Origin: Cavia porcellus
Taxonomy: Eukaryota > Chordata > Mammalia > Rodentia > Caviidae
Reading direction: 5' to 3'
Assembly (NCBI RefSeq): GCF_034190915.1
Contig: NW_026947710.1
Span: 248,001 to 312,000 of the forward strand
DNA length: 64,000 nucleotides
The notes beneath the pieces are model-generated. The model was given only the letters and a program-made list of their open reading frames with translations. It was not told the DNA's origin and did no database searches. Made by a program: the position numbers and the translations under genes. Of the stretch, positions 13,207 to 26,372 are shown in pieces; position 1 is the stretch's first letter; each line of letters starts with the position of its first letter.

Positions 13207-13349
13207 CCGTGATATTTTTCAGAAACATATCCTACATTGCCACTGCATGTTCCCTGACCTCCCCATGCTGACCACCCCCCGGTGCTTTTCTCCATACTAC
13301 ATTGCCACTCACTGCCTATCCTAATTCAGAGCCTCCGATTCACACCACC
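13207..13349 (+). repeat. B unit 10 (CCCCGG type)
   Basis: GATATTTTTCAG, AAACATATCC, CATACTAC and CAGAGCC, followed by CCTTGCAGTG and GTTATG monomers. 36 A copies to the next B. Confidence 0.95.
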
Positions 13350-14080
13350 CCGTGATGATTTTCTCACTCCTTGCAGTGAATGTAATATAACACACACCCA
13401 TACAATGCGCACCACCCCGTTATGTTTTTCTCACTCCTACTAGTGAATGAAATGTAACACACACCCATACAATGCGCACCACCCCGTGATGTTTTTCTCA
13501 CTCCTACTCGTGAATGTAATGTAACACACACCCATACAATGCGCACCACCCCGTGATGCTTTTCTCACTCCTACTAGTGAATGTAATGTAACACACACCC
13601 ATACAATGCGCACCAAACCGTGATGTTTTTCTCACACCTACTAGTGAATGTAATGTAACACACACCCATACAATGCACACCACCCCGTGATGTTTTTCTC
13701 ACTCCTACTAGTGAATGTAATGTAACACACACCCATACAATGCGCACCACCACGTAATGTTTTTTTCACTCCTACTAGTGAATCTAATGTAACACACACC
13801 CATACAATGCGCACCACCCCGTGATGTTTTTCTCACTCCTACTAGTCAATGTAATGTAACACACACAGAAACAATGCGCACTACCCCGTGATGTTTTTCT
13901 CACTCCTACTAGTAAATGTAATGTAACACACACCCATACAATGCGCACCACCCCGTGATGTTTTTCTCACTCCTACTAGTGAATCTAATGTAACACACAC
14001 CCATACAATGCGCACCACCCCGTGATGTTTTTCTCACTCCTACTAGTCAATGTAATGTAACACACACCCATACAATGCGC

Positions 14081-14392
14081 ACCGCCCCGTGATGTTTTTC
14101 ACACTCTTACTAGTGAATGTAATGTAACACACACCCATACAATGCGCACCACCCCGTGATGTTTTTTTCACTCCTACTAGTGAATGTAATGTAACACACA
14201 CCCATACAATGCGCACCACCCCGTGATGTTTTTCTCACTCCTACTCGTGAATGTAATGTAACACACACAAATACAATGCGCACCATCCCGTGATGTTTTT
14301 CTCACTCCTACTAGTGAATCTAATGTAACACACACCCATACAATGCGCACCACCCCGTGATGTTTTTCTCACTCCTACTAGGGAAAGTAATG
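14081..14392 (+). repeat. Ordered A-variant cassette 6
   Basis: Copy of the cassette at 10104 made by the 3,977-bp duplication. It begins right at the hybrid junction monomer. Confidence 0.8.
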
Positions 14393-15761
14393 TAACACAC
14401 ACCCATACAATGCGCACCACCCCGTGATGTTTTTCTCACTCCTACTAGTGAATGTAATGTAACACACACCCATACAATGCGCACCACCCCGTGATGTTTT
14501 TCTCACTCCTACTAGTGAATGTAATGTAACACACACCCATACAATGCGCACCACCCCGTGATGTTTTTCTCACTCCTACTAGTGAATGTAATGTAACACA
14601 GACCCATACAATGCGCACCACCCCGTGATGTTTTTCTCACTCCTACTCGTGAATGTAATGTAACACACACCCATACAATGCGCACCACCCCGTGATGTTT
14701 TTCTCACTCCTACTAGTGAATCTAATGTAACACACACCCATACAATGCGCACCACCCCGTGATTTTTTTCTCACTCCTACTAGTGAATCTAATGTAACAC
14801 ACACCCATACAATGCGCACCACCCCGTGATGTTTTTCTCACTCCTACTAGTGAATGGAATGTAACACACACCCATACAATGCGCACCACCCAGTGATGTT
14901 TTTCTCACTCCTACTAGTGAATCTAATGTAACACACACCCATACAATGCGCACCACCCCGTGATGATTTTCTCACTCCTACTAGTGAATGTAATGTAACA
15001 CACACCCATACAATGCTCATCACCCCGTAATGTTTTTCTCACTCCTACTAGTGAATGTAATGTAACACACACCCATACAATGCGCACCACCCCGTGATAT
15101 TTTTCTCACTCCTACTAGTGAATCTAATGTAACACACACCCATACAATGCGCACCACCCCGTGATGTTTTTCTCACTCCTACTAGTGAATGTAATGTAAC
15201 ACACACCCATAGAATGCGCACCTCCCCGTGATGTTTTTCTCACTCCTACTAGTGAATGTAATGTAACACACACCCATACAATGCGCACCACCCCGTGATG
15301 TTTTTCTCACTCCTACTAGTGAATCTAATGTAACACACACCCATACAATGCGCACCACACCGTGATGTTTTTCTCACTCCTACTAGTGAATGTAATGTAA
15401 CACACACCCATACAATGCGCACCACCCCGTGATGTTTTTCTCACTCCTACTAGTGAATGTAATGTAACACACACCCATACAATGCGCACCACCCCGTGAT
15501 GTTTTTCTCACTCCTACTAGTGAATCTAATGTAACACACACCCATACAATGCGCACCACCCCGTGATGTTTTTCTCACTCCTACTAGTGAATCTAATGTA
15601 ACACACACCCATGCAATGCGCACCACCCCGTGATGTTTTTCTCACTCCTACTAATGAATGTAATGTAACACACACCCATACAATGCGCACCACCCCATGA
15701 TGTTTTTCTCACTCCTACTAGTGAATCTAATGTAACAGACACCCATACAATGCGCACCACC

Positions 15762-15904
15762 CCGTGATGTTTTTCAGAAACCTATCCTACATTGCCACTG
15801 CATGTTCCCTGACCTCCCCATGCTGACCACTCCCCGGAGCTTTTCTCCATCCTACATTGCCAATCACTGCCTATCCAAATTCAGAGCCTCCGATTCACAC
15901 CACC
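15762..15904 (+). repeat. B unit 11, partner of unit 8
   Basis: Exact-offset (3,977) copy of the unit at 11785, with the same GGAGC and CCAAATTC variants. Six A copies follow. Confidence 0.95.
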
Positions 15905-16305
15905 CCGTGATGTTTTTCTCACTCCTTGTAGTGAGTGTAATGTAACACACACCCTACAATGCGCAGCACCCCGTGATGTTTTTCTCACTCCTACTAGTGA
16001 ATGTAATGTAACACACACCCATACAATGCGCACCACCCTGTGATGTTTTTCTCACTCCTACTAGTGAATGTAATGTAACACACACCCATACAATGCGCAC
16101 CACCCCATGATGTTTTTCTCACTCCTACTAGTGAATCTAATGTAACACACACCCATACAACGCGCACCACCCCGTGATGTTTTTCTCACTCCTACTAGTG
16201 AATGTAATGTAACACACACCCATACAATGCACACCACCCCGTGATGTTTTTCTCACTCCTACTAGTGAATGTAATGTAACACACACCCATACAATGCGCA
16301 CCACC

Positions 16306-16448
16306 CCGCGATGTATTTCAGAAACCTATCCTACATTGCCACTGCATGTTCCCTGACCTCCCCATTCTGACCACCCCGCGGTGCTTTTCTCCATCCTACA
16401 TTGCCAATCACTGCCTATCCTAATTCAGACCCTCCGATTCACACCACC
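16306..16448 (+). repeat. B unit 12, partner of unit 9
   Basis: Copy of the unit at 12329, including GATGTATTTC. 11 A copies follow. Confidence 0.95.
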
Positions 16449-17183
16449 CTGTGATGTTTTTCTCACTCCTACTAGTGAATGTAATGTAACACACACCCAT
16501 ACAAGGCGCACCACCCCGTGATGTTTTTCTCACTCCTACTAGTGAATGTAATGTAACACACACCCATACAATGCACACCACCCCGTGATGTTTTTCTCAC
16601 TCCTTCTAGTGAATCTAATGTAACACACACCCATACAATGCGCACCACCCCGTGATGTTTTTCTCACTCCTACTAGTGAATGTAATGTAATACACACAGA
16701 AACATTGCGCACCACCCCGTGATGTTTTTCTCACTCCTACTAGTGAATGTAATGTAACACACACCCATACAATGCGCACCACCCCGTGATGTTTTTCTCA
16801 CTCCTACTAGTGAATGTAATGTAACACACACCCATACAATGCGCACCACCCCGTGATGTTTTCTCACTCCTACTAGTGAATGTAATGTAACACACACCCA
16901 TACAATGCGCACCACCCCGTGATGTTTTTCTCACTCCTACTAGTGAATGTAATGTAACACACACCCATACAATGCGCACCACCCCGTGATGTTTTCTCAC
17001 TCCTACTAGTGAATGTAATGTAACACACACCCATACAATGCGCACCACCCCGTGATGTTTTTCTCACTCCTACTAGTGAATCTAATGTAACACACACCCA
17101 TACAATGCGCACCACCCCGTGATGTTTTTCTCACTCCTACTAGTGAATGTAATGTAACACACACCCATACAATGCGGACCACC

Positions 17184-17326
17184 CCGTGATATTTTTCAGA
17201 AACATATCCTACATTGCCACTGCATGTTCCCTGACCTCCCCATGCTGACCACCCCCCGGTGCTTTTCTCCATACTACATTGCCACTCACTGCCTATCCTA
17301 ATTCAGAGCCTCCGATTCACACCACC
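17184..17326 (+). repeat. B unit 13, partner of unit 10
   Basis: Copy of the unit at 13207. 13 A copies follow, fewer than after unit 10 because the duplication ends at 18025. Confidence 0.95.
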
Positions 17327-18197
17327 CCGTGATGATTTTCTCACTCCTTGCAGTGAATGTAATATAACACACACCCATACAATGCGCACCACCCCGTTAT
17401 GTTTTTCTCACTCCTACTAGTGAATGAAATGTAACACACACCCATACAATGCGCACCACCCCGTGATGTTTTTCTCACTCCTACTCGTGAATGTAATGTA
17501 ACACACACCCATACAATGCGCACCACCCCGTGATGCTTTTCTCACTCCTACTAGTGAATGTAATGTAACACACACCCATACAATGCGCACCAACCCGTGA
17601 TGTTTTTCTCACACCTACTAGTGAATGTAATGTAACACACACCCATACAATGCACACCACCCCGTGATGTTTTTCTCACTCCTACTAGTGAATGTAATGT
17701 AACACACACCCATACAATGCGCACCACCACGTAATGTTTTTTTCACTCCTACTAGTGAATCTAATGTAACACACACCCATACAATGCGCACCACCCCGTG
17801 ATGTTTTTCTCACTCCTACTAGTCAATGTAATGTAACACACACAGAAACAATGCGCACTACCCCGTGATGTTTTTCTCACTCCTACTAGTAAATGTAATG
17901 TAACACACACCCATACAATGCGCACCACCCCGTGATGTTTTTCTCACTCCTACTAGTGAATCTAATGTAACACACACCCATACAATGCGCACCACCCCGT
18001 GATGTTTTTCTCACTCCTACTAGTCAATGTAATGTAACACACACAGAAACAATGCGCACTACCCCGTGATGTTTTTCTCACCCCTACTAGTGAATGTAAT
18101 GTAACACACACCCATACAATGCGCACCACCCCGTGATTTTTTTCTCACTCCTACTAGTGAATCTAATGTATCACACACCCATACAATCCGCACCACC

Positions 18198-18340
18198 CCG
18201 CGATGTTTTTCAGAAACCTATCCTACATTGCCACTGCATGTTCCCTGACCTCCCCATGCTGACCACCCCGCGGTGCTTGTCTCCATGCTACATTGCCGCT
18301 CACTGCCTATCCTAATTCAGACCCTCCGATTCACACCACC
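18198..18340 (+). repeat. B unit 14 (CCGCGG type, GCCGCTCAC)
   Basis: GTGCTTGTCTCC and GCCGCTCAC are distinctive, with a TTTTCCTCAC monomer next. 10 A copies follow. Confidence 0.95.
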
Positions 18341-18700
18341 CCGTGATGTTTTCCTCACTCCTACTAGTGAATGTAATGTAACACACATCCATACAATGCG
18401 CACCACAGCGTGATATTTTTCTCACTCCTACAAGTGAATGTAATGTAACACACACCCATACAATGCGCACCACCCCGTGATGTTTTTCTCACTCCTACTA
18501 GTGAATGTAATGTAACACACACCCATACAATGCGCACCAACCCGTGATGATTTCTCACTCCTACTAGTGAATGTAATGTAACAAACACCCATACAATACG
18601 CACCACCCCGTGATGTTTTTCTCACTCCTACTAGTGAATCTAATGTAACACACACCCATACAATGCGCACCACCCCGTGATGTTTTTCCCACTCCTACTA
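18198..18700 (+). repeat. Segment copied at 27,387-27,889 (offset 9,189 bp)
   Basis: The B unit carries GCCGCTCAC, a variant seen only here and at 27387. The A series after it (TTCCTCAC, ACATCCATAC, TACAAGTG, GATGATTTCTC, CAATACGC, TTTTCCCAC) repeats in order at 27,530-27,889. Confidence 0.82.
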
Positions 18701-19400
18701 GTGAATGTAATGTAACACACACCCAAACAATGCGCACCACCCCGTGATGTTTTTCTCACTCCTACTAGTGAATGTAATGTAACACACACCCATACAATGC
18801 GCACCACCCCGTGATGTTTTTCTCACTCCTACTAGTGTATGTAATGTAACACACACCCATACAATGCACACCACCCCGTGATGTTTTTCTCACTCCTACT
18901 AGTGAATCCAATGTAACACACACCCATACAATGCCCACCACCCCGTGATGTTTTTCTCACTCCTACTAGTGAATCTAATGTAACACACACCCATACAATG
19001 CGCACCACCCCGCGCCGTTTTTCAGAAACCTATCCTACATTGCCACTGCATGTTCCCTAACCTCCCCATGCTGACAAGCCCGCGGTGCTTTTCTCCATGC
19101 TACATTGCCACTCACTGCCTATCCTAATTCAGACCCTCCGATTCACTCCACACCGTGATGTTTTTCTCACTCCTACTAGTGAATGTAATGTAACACACAC
19201 CCATACAATGCGCACCAACCCGTGATGTTTTTCTCACTCCTACTAGTGAATGTAACACACACCAATACAATGCGCACCACCCCGTAATGTTTTTCTCACT
19301 CCTACTAATGAATGTAATGTAACACACACCCATACAATGCGCACCACCCCGTGATGTTTTTCTCACTCCTACTAGTGAATGTAATGTAACACACACCCAT
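18700..19400 (+). repeat. Segment copied at about 28,702-29,400 (offset about 10,002 bp)
   Basis: Shared rare markers are CCCAAACAATG, TAGTGTATG, GAATCCAATG with ATGCCCACC, the B unit with CCTAACCTCC and GACAAGCCCGCGG, and a following ACTCCAC boundary. The first copy lost five bases near 19250. Confidence 0.78.
19010..19152 (+). repeat. B unit 15 (GACAAGCCCGCGG type)
   Basis: It begins CCGCGCCG and has CCTAACCTCC and GACAAGCCC. It ends ACTCCA rather than ACACCA. Eight A copies follow, one of them five bases short. Confidence 0.95.
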
Positions 19401-19683
19401 ACAATGCGCACCACCCCGTGATGTTTTTCTCACTCCTACTAGTGAATGTAATGTAACACACACAGAAACAATGCGCACCACCCCGTGATGTTTTTCTCAC
19501 TCCTACTAGTGAATGTAATGTAACACACACCCATACAATGCGCACCACCCCGTGATGTTTTTCTCACTCCTACTAGTGAATGTAATGTAACACACACCCA
19601 TACAATGCGCATCACCCCGTGATGTTTTTCTCACTCCTACTAGTGAATGTAATGTAACACACACCCATAAAATGCGCACCACC

Positions 19684-19826
19684 CCGTGATATTTTTCAGA
19701 AACCTATCCTACATTGCCACTGCATGTTCCCTGACCTCCCCATGCTGACCACCCCCCGGTGCTTTTCTCCATACTACATTGCCACTCACTGCCTATCCTA
19801 ATTCAGAGCCTCCGATTCACTCCACC
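19684..19826 (+). repeat. B unit 16 (CCCCGG type)
   Basis: GATATTTTTCAG with AAACCTATCC, CATACTAC and CAGAGCC, followed by TTGCAG and GTTATG monomers. Nine A copies follow. Confidence 0.95.
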
Positions 19827-19939
19827 CCGTGATGATTTTCTCACTCCTTGCAGTGAATGTAATGTAACACACACCCATACAATGCGCACCACCCCGTTAT
19901 GTTTTTCTCACTCCTACTAGTGAATGTAATGTAACACAC

Positions 19940-21110
19940 ACCCATACAATGCGCACCACCCCGTGATGTTTTTCTCACTCCTACTCGTGAATGTAATGTA
20001 ACACACACCCATACAATGCGCACCACCCCGTGATGTTTTTCTCACACCTACTAGTGAATGTAATGTAACACACACCCATACAATGCACACCACCATGTGA
20101 TGTTTTTCTCACTCCTACTAGTGAATCTAATGTAACACACACCCATACAATGCGCACCACCCCGTAATGTTTTTCTCACTCCTACTAGTGAATCTAATGT
20201 AACACACACCCATACAATGCGCACCACCCCGTGATGTTTTTCTCACTCCTACTAGTGAATGTAATGTAACACACACAGAAACAATGCGCACTACCCCGTG
20301 ATGTTTTTCTCACTCCTACTAGTGAATGTAATGTAACACACACCCATACAATGCGCACCACCCCGTGATGTTTTTCTCACTCCTACTAGTGAATCTAATG
20401 TAACACACACCCATACAATCCGCACCACCCCACGATGTTTTTCAGAAACCAATCCTACATTGCCACTGCATGTTCCCTGACCTCCCCATGCTGACCACCC
20501 CGCGGTGCTTTTCTCCATGCTACATTGCCACTCACTGCCTATCCTAATTCAGACCCTCCGATTCACACCACCCCGTGATGTTTTCCTCACTCATACTAGT
20601 GAATGTAATGTAACACACAGCCATACAATGCGCTCCACACCGTGATATTTTTCTCACTCCTACAAGTGAATGTAATGTAACACACACCCATACAATGCGC
20701 ACCACCCCGTGATGTTTTTCTCACTCCTACTAGTGAATGTAATGTAACACACACCCATACAATGCGCACCACCCCGTGATGATTTCTCACTCCTACTAGT
20801 GAATGTAATGTAACACACACCCATACAATACGCACCACCCCGTGATGTTTTTCTCACTCCTACTAGTGAATCTAATGTAACACACACCCATACAATGCGC
20901 ACCTCCCCGTGATGTTTTTCCCACTCCTACTAGTGAATGTAATGTAACACACACCCATACAATGCGCACCACCCCGTGATGTTTTTCTCACTCATACTAG
21001 TGAATGTGATGTAACACACACCCATACAATGCGCACCACCCCGTGATGTTTTTCTCACTCCTTCTAGTGAATGTAATGTAACACACACCCATACAATGCG
21101 CACCACCCCG
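19940..21110 (+). repeat. Segment copied at about 23,861-25,031 (offset 3,921 bp)
   Basis: Shared markers are the CACCATGTGATG monomer, an AGAAACAATG monomer, the CCACGATG B unit (20430 and 24351), GCCATACAATGCGCTCC, and TACAAGTG. The copies differ at a few bases, for example GCCACTGC against GCCAGTGC in B. Boundaries are approximate. Confidence 0.8.
20430..20572 (+). repeat. B unit 17 (CCGCGG type, CCACGATG start)
   Basis: It begins CCACGATG and has AAACCAATCC; the next monomer has TTTTCCTCACTCATAC. Nine A copies follow. Confidence 0.95.
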
Positions 21111-21119
21111 TGATGTTTT

Positions 21120-22050
21120 TCTCACTCCTACTAGTGAATGTAATGTAACACACACCCATACAATGCGCACCACCCCGCGATGTTTTTCAGAAACCTATCC
21201 TACATTGCCACTGCATGTTCCCTGAGCTCCCCATGCTGACCACACCGCGGTGCTTTTCTCCATGCTACATTGCCACTCACTGCCTATCCTAATTCAGACC
21301 CTCCGATTCACACCACCCCGTGATGTTTTTCTCACTCCTACTAGTGAATGTAATGTAACACACACCCATAAAATGCGCACCACCCCGTGATGCTTTTCTC
21401 ACTCCTACTAGTGAATGTAATGTAACACACACCCATACAATGCACACCACCCCGTGATGTTTTTCTCACTCCTACTAGTGAATGTAATGTAACACACACC
21501 CATACAATGCGAACCGCCCTGTGATGTTTTTCTCACTCCTACTAGTGAATGTAATGTAACACACACCCATAGAATGCGCACCGCCCCGTGATGTTTTTCT
21601 CACTCCTACTAGTGAATGTAATGTAACACACACCCATACGATGCGCAACACCACGTGATGTATTTCTCACTCCTACTAGTGAATGCAATGTAACACACAC
21701 ACATACGATGCGCACCACCCCGTGATGTTTTTCTCACTCCTACTAGTGAATGTAATGTAACACACACACATACAATGCGCACCGCCCCGTGATGTTTTTC
21801 TCACTCCTACTAGTGAATGTAATGTAACACACAACCATACAATGCGCACCGCCCCGTGATGTTTTTCTCACTCCTACTAGTGAATGTAATGTAACACACA
21901 CCCATACAATGCGCACCGCCCCGTGATGTTTTTCTCACTCCTACTAGTGAATCTAATGTAACACACACCCATACAATGCGCACCACCCCGTGATGTTTTT
22001 CTCACTCCTACTAGTGAATGTAATGTAACACACACCCATACAATGCGCAC
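21120..22050 (+). repeat. CTGAGCTCC-type B block, copy 1 of 3
   Basis: A B unit with CTGAGCTCC and ACACCGCGG is followed by a fixed series: CATAAAATG, TGCACACC, GCGAACCGCCCTG, CATAGAATG, CATACGATGCGCAACACC, GAATGCAATG, then several ACCGCC monomers. The same series recurs at about 23.01-23.89 and 25.24-26.15 kb. Confidence 0.85.
21175..21317 (+). repeat. B unit 18 (CTGAGCTCC type)
   Basis: CTGAGCTCC and CCACACCGCGG mark the first of a related set. 14 A copies follow. Confidence 0.95.
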
Positions 22051-23070
22051 CACCCCGTGATGTTTTTCTCAATCCTACTAGTGAATGTAATGTAACACAC
22101 ACCCATACAATGTGCACCACCCCGTGATGTTTTTCTCACTCCTACTAGTGAATGTAATGTAACACACACCCATACAATGCGCACCACCTCGTGATGTTTT
22201 TCTCACTCCTACTAGTGAATCTAATGTAACACACACCCATACAATGCGCACCACCCCGTGATATTTTTCAGAAACATATCCTACATTGCCACTGCATGTT
22301 CCCTGACCTCCCCATGCTGACCACCCCCCGGTGCTTTTCTCCATACTACATTGCCACTCACTGCCTATCCTAATTCAGAGCCTCCGATTCACACCACCCC
22401 GTGATGATTTTCTCACTCCTTGCAGTGAATGTAATGTAACACACACCCATACAATGCGCACCACCCCGTTATGTTTTTCTCACTCCTACTAGTGAATGAA
22501 ATGTAACACACACCCATACAATGCGCACCACCCCGTGATGTTTTTCTCACTCCTACTCGTGAATGTAATGTAACACACACCCATACAATGCGCACCACCC
22601 CGTGATGCTTTTCTCACTCCTACTAGTGAATGTAATGTAACACACACCCATACAATGCGCACCAACCCGTGATGTTTTTCTCACACCTACTAGTGAATGT
22701 AATGTAACACACACCCATACAATGCACACCACCCCGTGATGTTTTTCTCACTCCTACTAGTGAATGTAATGTAACACACACCCATACAATGCGCACCACC
22801 CCGTAATGTTTTTCTCACTCCTACTAGTGAATCTAATGTAACACACACACATACAATGCGCACCACCCCGTGATGTTTTTCTCACTCCTACTAGTCAATG
22901 TAATGTAACACACACAGAAACAATGCGCACTACCCCGTGATGTTTTTCTCACTCCTACTAGTGAATGTAATGTAACACACACCCATACAATGCGCACCAC
23001 CCCATGATGTTTTTCTCACTCCTACTAGTGAATCTAATGTAACACACACCCATACAATCCGCACCACCCC
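22050..23070 (+). repeat. Segment copied at about 26,373-27,390 (offset 4,323 bp)
   Basis: It contains the GATATTTTTCAG B unit at 22256, the TTGCAG and GTTATG monomers after it, a GAATGAAATG monomer and a CATGATG monomer. The second copy has the same series with a five-base deletion in one monomer near 27020. Boundaries are approximate. Confidence 0.78.
22256..22398 (+). repeat. B unit 19 (CCCCGG type)
   Basis: Very close to unit 10, with AAACATATCC and TTGCAG/GTTATG monomers after it. 10 A copies follow. Confidence 0.95.
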
Positions 23071-23890
23071 GCGATGTTTTTCAGAAACCTATCCTACATT
23101 GCCACTGCATGTTCCCTGAGCTCCCCATGCTGACCACACCGCGGTGCTTTTCTCCATGCTACATTGCCACTCACTGCCTATCCTAATTCAGACCCTCCGA
23201 TTCACACCACCCCGTGATGTTTTTCTCACTCCTACTAGTGAATGTAATGTAACACACAACCATAAAATGCGCACCACCCCGTGATGTTTTTCTCACTCCT
23301 ACTAGTGAATGTAATGTAACACACACCCATACAATGCACACCACCCCGTGATGTTTTTCTCACTCCTACTAGTGAATGTAATGTAACACACACCCATACA
23401 ATGCGAACCGCCCTGTGATGTTTTTCTCACTCCTACTAGTGAATGTAATGTAACACACACCCATAGAATGCGCACCGCCCCGTGATGTTTTTCTCACTCC
23501 TACTAGTGAATGTAATGTAACACACACCCATACGATGCGCAACACCACGTGATGTATTTCTCACTCCTACTAGTGAATGCAATGTAACACACACCCATAC
23601 GATGCGCACCACCCCGTGATGTTTTTCTCACTCCTACTAGTGAATGTAATGTAACACACACACATACAATGCGCACCGCCCCGTGATGTTTTTCTCACTC
23701 CTACTAGTGAATGTAATGTAACACACAACCATACAATGCGCACCGCCCCGTGATGTTTTTCTCACTCCTACTAGTGAATGTAATGTAACACACACCCATA
23801 CAATGCGCACCGCCCCGTGATGTTTTTCTCACTCCTACTAGTGAATCTAATGTAACACACACCCATACAATGCGCACCACCCCGTGATGT
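23010..23890 (+). repeat. CTGAGCTCC-type B block, copy 2 of 3
   Basis: Offset 1,894 from copy 1. Small differences include ACAACCATAAAATG in the first A monomer. It ends where the CTCGTG monomer near 23,911 begins the other copied segment. Confidence 0.85.
23069..23211 (+). repeat. B unit 20 (CTGAGCTCC type)
   Basis: Matches unit 18, and is followed by the same A series. 17 A copies follow. Confidence 0.95.
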
Positions 23891-25031
23891 TTTTCTCACT
23901 CCTACTCGTGAATGTAATGTAACACACACCCATACAATGCGCACCACCCCGTGATGTTTTTCTCACACCTACTAGTGAATGTAATGTAACACACACCCAT
24001 ACAATGCACACCACCATGTGATGTTTTTCTCACTCCTACTAGTGAATGTAATGTAACACACACCCATACAATGCGCACCACCCCGTAATGTTTTTCTCAC
24101 TCCTACTAGTGAATCTAATGTAACACACACCCATACAATGCGCACCACCCCGTGATGTTTTTCTCACTCCTACTAGTGAATGTAATGTAACACACACAGA
24201 AACAATGCGCACTACCCCGTGATGTTTTTCTCACTCCTACTAGTGAATGTAATGTAACACACACCCATACAATGCGCACCACCCCGTGATGTTTTTCTCA
24301 CTCCTACTAGTGAATCTAATGTAACACACACCCATACAATCCGCACGACCCCACGATGTTTTTCAGAAACCAATCCTACATTGCCAGTGCATGTTCCCTG
24401 ACCTCCCCATGCTGACCACCCCGCGGTGCTTTTCTCCATGCTACATTGCCACTCACTGCCTATCCTAATTCAGACCCTCCGATTCACACCACCCCGTGAT
24501 GTTTTCCTCACTCATACTAGTGAATGTAATGTAACACACAGCCATACAATGCGCTCCACACCGTGATATTTTTCTCACTCCTACAAGTGAATGTAATGTA
24601 ACACACACCCATACAATGCGCACCACCCCGTGATGTTTTTCTCACTCCTACTAGTGAATGTAATGTAACACACACCCATACAATGCGCACCACTCCGTGA
24701 TGATTTCTCACTCCTACTAGTGAATGTAATGTAACACACACCCATACAATACGCACCACCCCGTGATGTTTTTCTCACTCCTACTAGTGAATCTAATGTA
24801 ACACACACCCATACAATGCGCACCTCCCCGTGATGTTTTTCCCACTCCTACTAGTGAATGTAATGTAACACACACCCATACAATGCGCACCACCCCGTGA
24901 TGTTTTTCTCACTCATACTAGTGAATGTGATGTAACACACACCCATACAATGCGCACCACCCCGTGATGTTTTTCTCACTCCTTCTAGTGAATGTAATGT
25001 AACACACACCCATACAATGCGCACCACCCCG
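23861..25031 (+). repeat. Second copy of the segment at 19,940-21,110
   Basis: It carries the same variant order at offset 3,921. At its right end the sequence changes to a CGTAATG/CCGAGATG series not found after the first copy, marking a recombination boundary near 25.03 kb. Confidence 0.8.
24351..24493 (+). repeat. B unit 21, partner of unit 17
   Basis: It begins CCACGATG and has AAACCAATCC with a private GCCAGTGC. 12 A copies follow. Confidence 0.95.
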
Positions 25032-25239
25032 TAATGTTTTTCTCACTCCTACTAGTGAATCTAATGTAACACACACCCATACAATGCGCACCACCCCGAG
25101 ATGTTTTTCTCACTCCTACTAGTCAATGTAATGTAACACACACAGAAACAATGCGCACTACCCCGTGATGTTTTTCTCACTCCTACTAGTGAATGTAATG
25201 TAACACACACCCATACAATGCGCACCACCCCGTGATGTT

Positions 25240-26150
25240 TTTCTCACTCCTACTAGTGAATCTAATGTAACACACACCCATACAATCCGCACCACCCCGC
25301 GATGTTTTTCAGAAACCTATCCTACATTGCCACTGCATGTTCCCTGAGCTCCCCATGCTGACCACACCGCGGTGCTTTTCTCCATGCTACATTGCCACTC
25401 ACTGCCTATCCTAATTCAGACCCTCCGATTCACACCACCCCGTGATGTTTTTCTCACTCCTACTAGTGAATGTAATGTAACACACACCCATAAAATGCGC
25501 ACCACCCCGTGATGTTTTTCTCACTCCTACTAGTGAATGTAATGTAACACACACCCATACAATGCACACCACCCCGTGATGTTTTTCTCACTCCTACTAG
25601 TGAATGTAATGTAACACACACCCATACAATGCGAACCGCCCTGTGATGTTTTTCTCACTCCTACTAGTGAATGTAATGTAACACACACCCATAGAATGCG
25701 CACCGCCCCGTGATGTTTTTCTCACTCCTACTAGTGAATGTAATGTAACACACACCCATACGATGCGCAACACCACGTGATGTATTTCTCACTCCTACTA
25801 GTGAATGCAATGTAACACACACCCATACGATGCGCACCACCCCGTGATGTTTTTCTCACTCCTACTAGTGAATGTAATGTAACACACACACATACAATGC
25901 GCACCGCCCCGTGATGTTTTTCTCACTCCTACTAGTGAATGTAATGTAACACACAACCATACAATGCGCACCGCCCCGTGATGTTTTTCTCACTCCTACT
26001 AGTGAATGTAATGTAACACACACCCATACAATGCGCACCGCCCCGTGATGTTTTTCTCACTCCTACTAGTGAATCTAATGTAACACACACCCATACAATG
26101 CGCACCACCCCGTGATGTTTTTCTCACTCCTACTAGTGAATGTAATGTAA
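25240..26150 (+). repeat. CTGAGCTCC-type B block, copy 3 of 3
   Basis: Offset 2,228 from copy 2, with the same order of A variants after the B unit. Partial relatives without the GAATGCAATG monomer follow the B units at 28199, 29824, 38554 and 45034. Confidence 0.85.
25297..25439 (+). repeat. B unit 22 (CTGAGCTCC type)
   Basis: Third copy of the unit 18/20 form, preceded by an AATCCGCACC monomer. 17 A copies follow. Confidence 0.95.
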
Positions 26151-26372
26151 CACACACCCATACAATGCGCACCACCCCGTGATGTTTTTCTCAATCCTAC
26201 TAGTGAATTTAATGTAACACACACCCATACAATGTGCACCACCCCGTGATGTTTTTCTCACTCCTACTAGTGAATGTAATGTAACACACACCCATACAAT
26301 GCGCACCACCCCGTGATGTTTTTCTCACTCCTACTAGTGAATGTAATGTAACACACACCCATACAATGCGCA

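Larger units (their letters stand above)
10072..14048 (+). repeat. Copy 1 of the 3,977-bp tandem duplication
   Basis: It contains B units at 11785, 12329 and 13207, each matched exactly 3,977 bp downstream. Rare markers are shared, including CATAGAATGCGCACCTCC, GTAACAGACACCC, CCCATGCAATG and a pair of four-T monomers. Only three differences from copy 2 were noticed (near 10623, 11965 and 13615). The left end is fixed because 10071 is G where the matching base 14048 is C. Confidence 0.92.
14049..18025 (+). repeat. Copy 2 of the 3,977-bp tandem duplication
   Basis: B units at 15762, 16306 and 17184 pair with those of copy 1. The junction lies in a hybrid monomer. Its left part carries TAGTCAATG, like the monomer at 18025, and its right part reads CACCCATACAATG like the monomer at 10072. 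The crossover therefore falls in the shared 14049-14067 stretch. The simplest explanation is unequal exchange between two A monomers. Confidence 0.92.
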
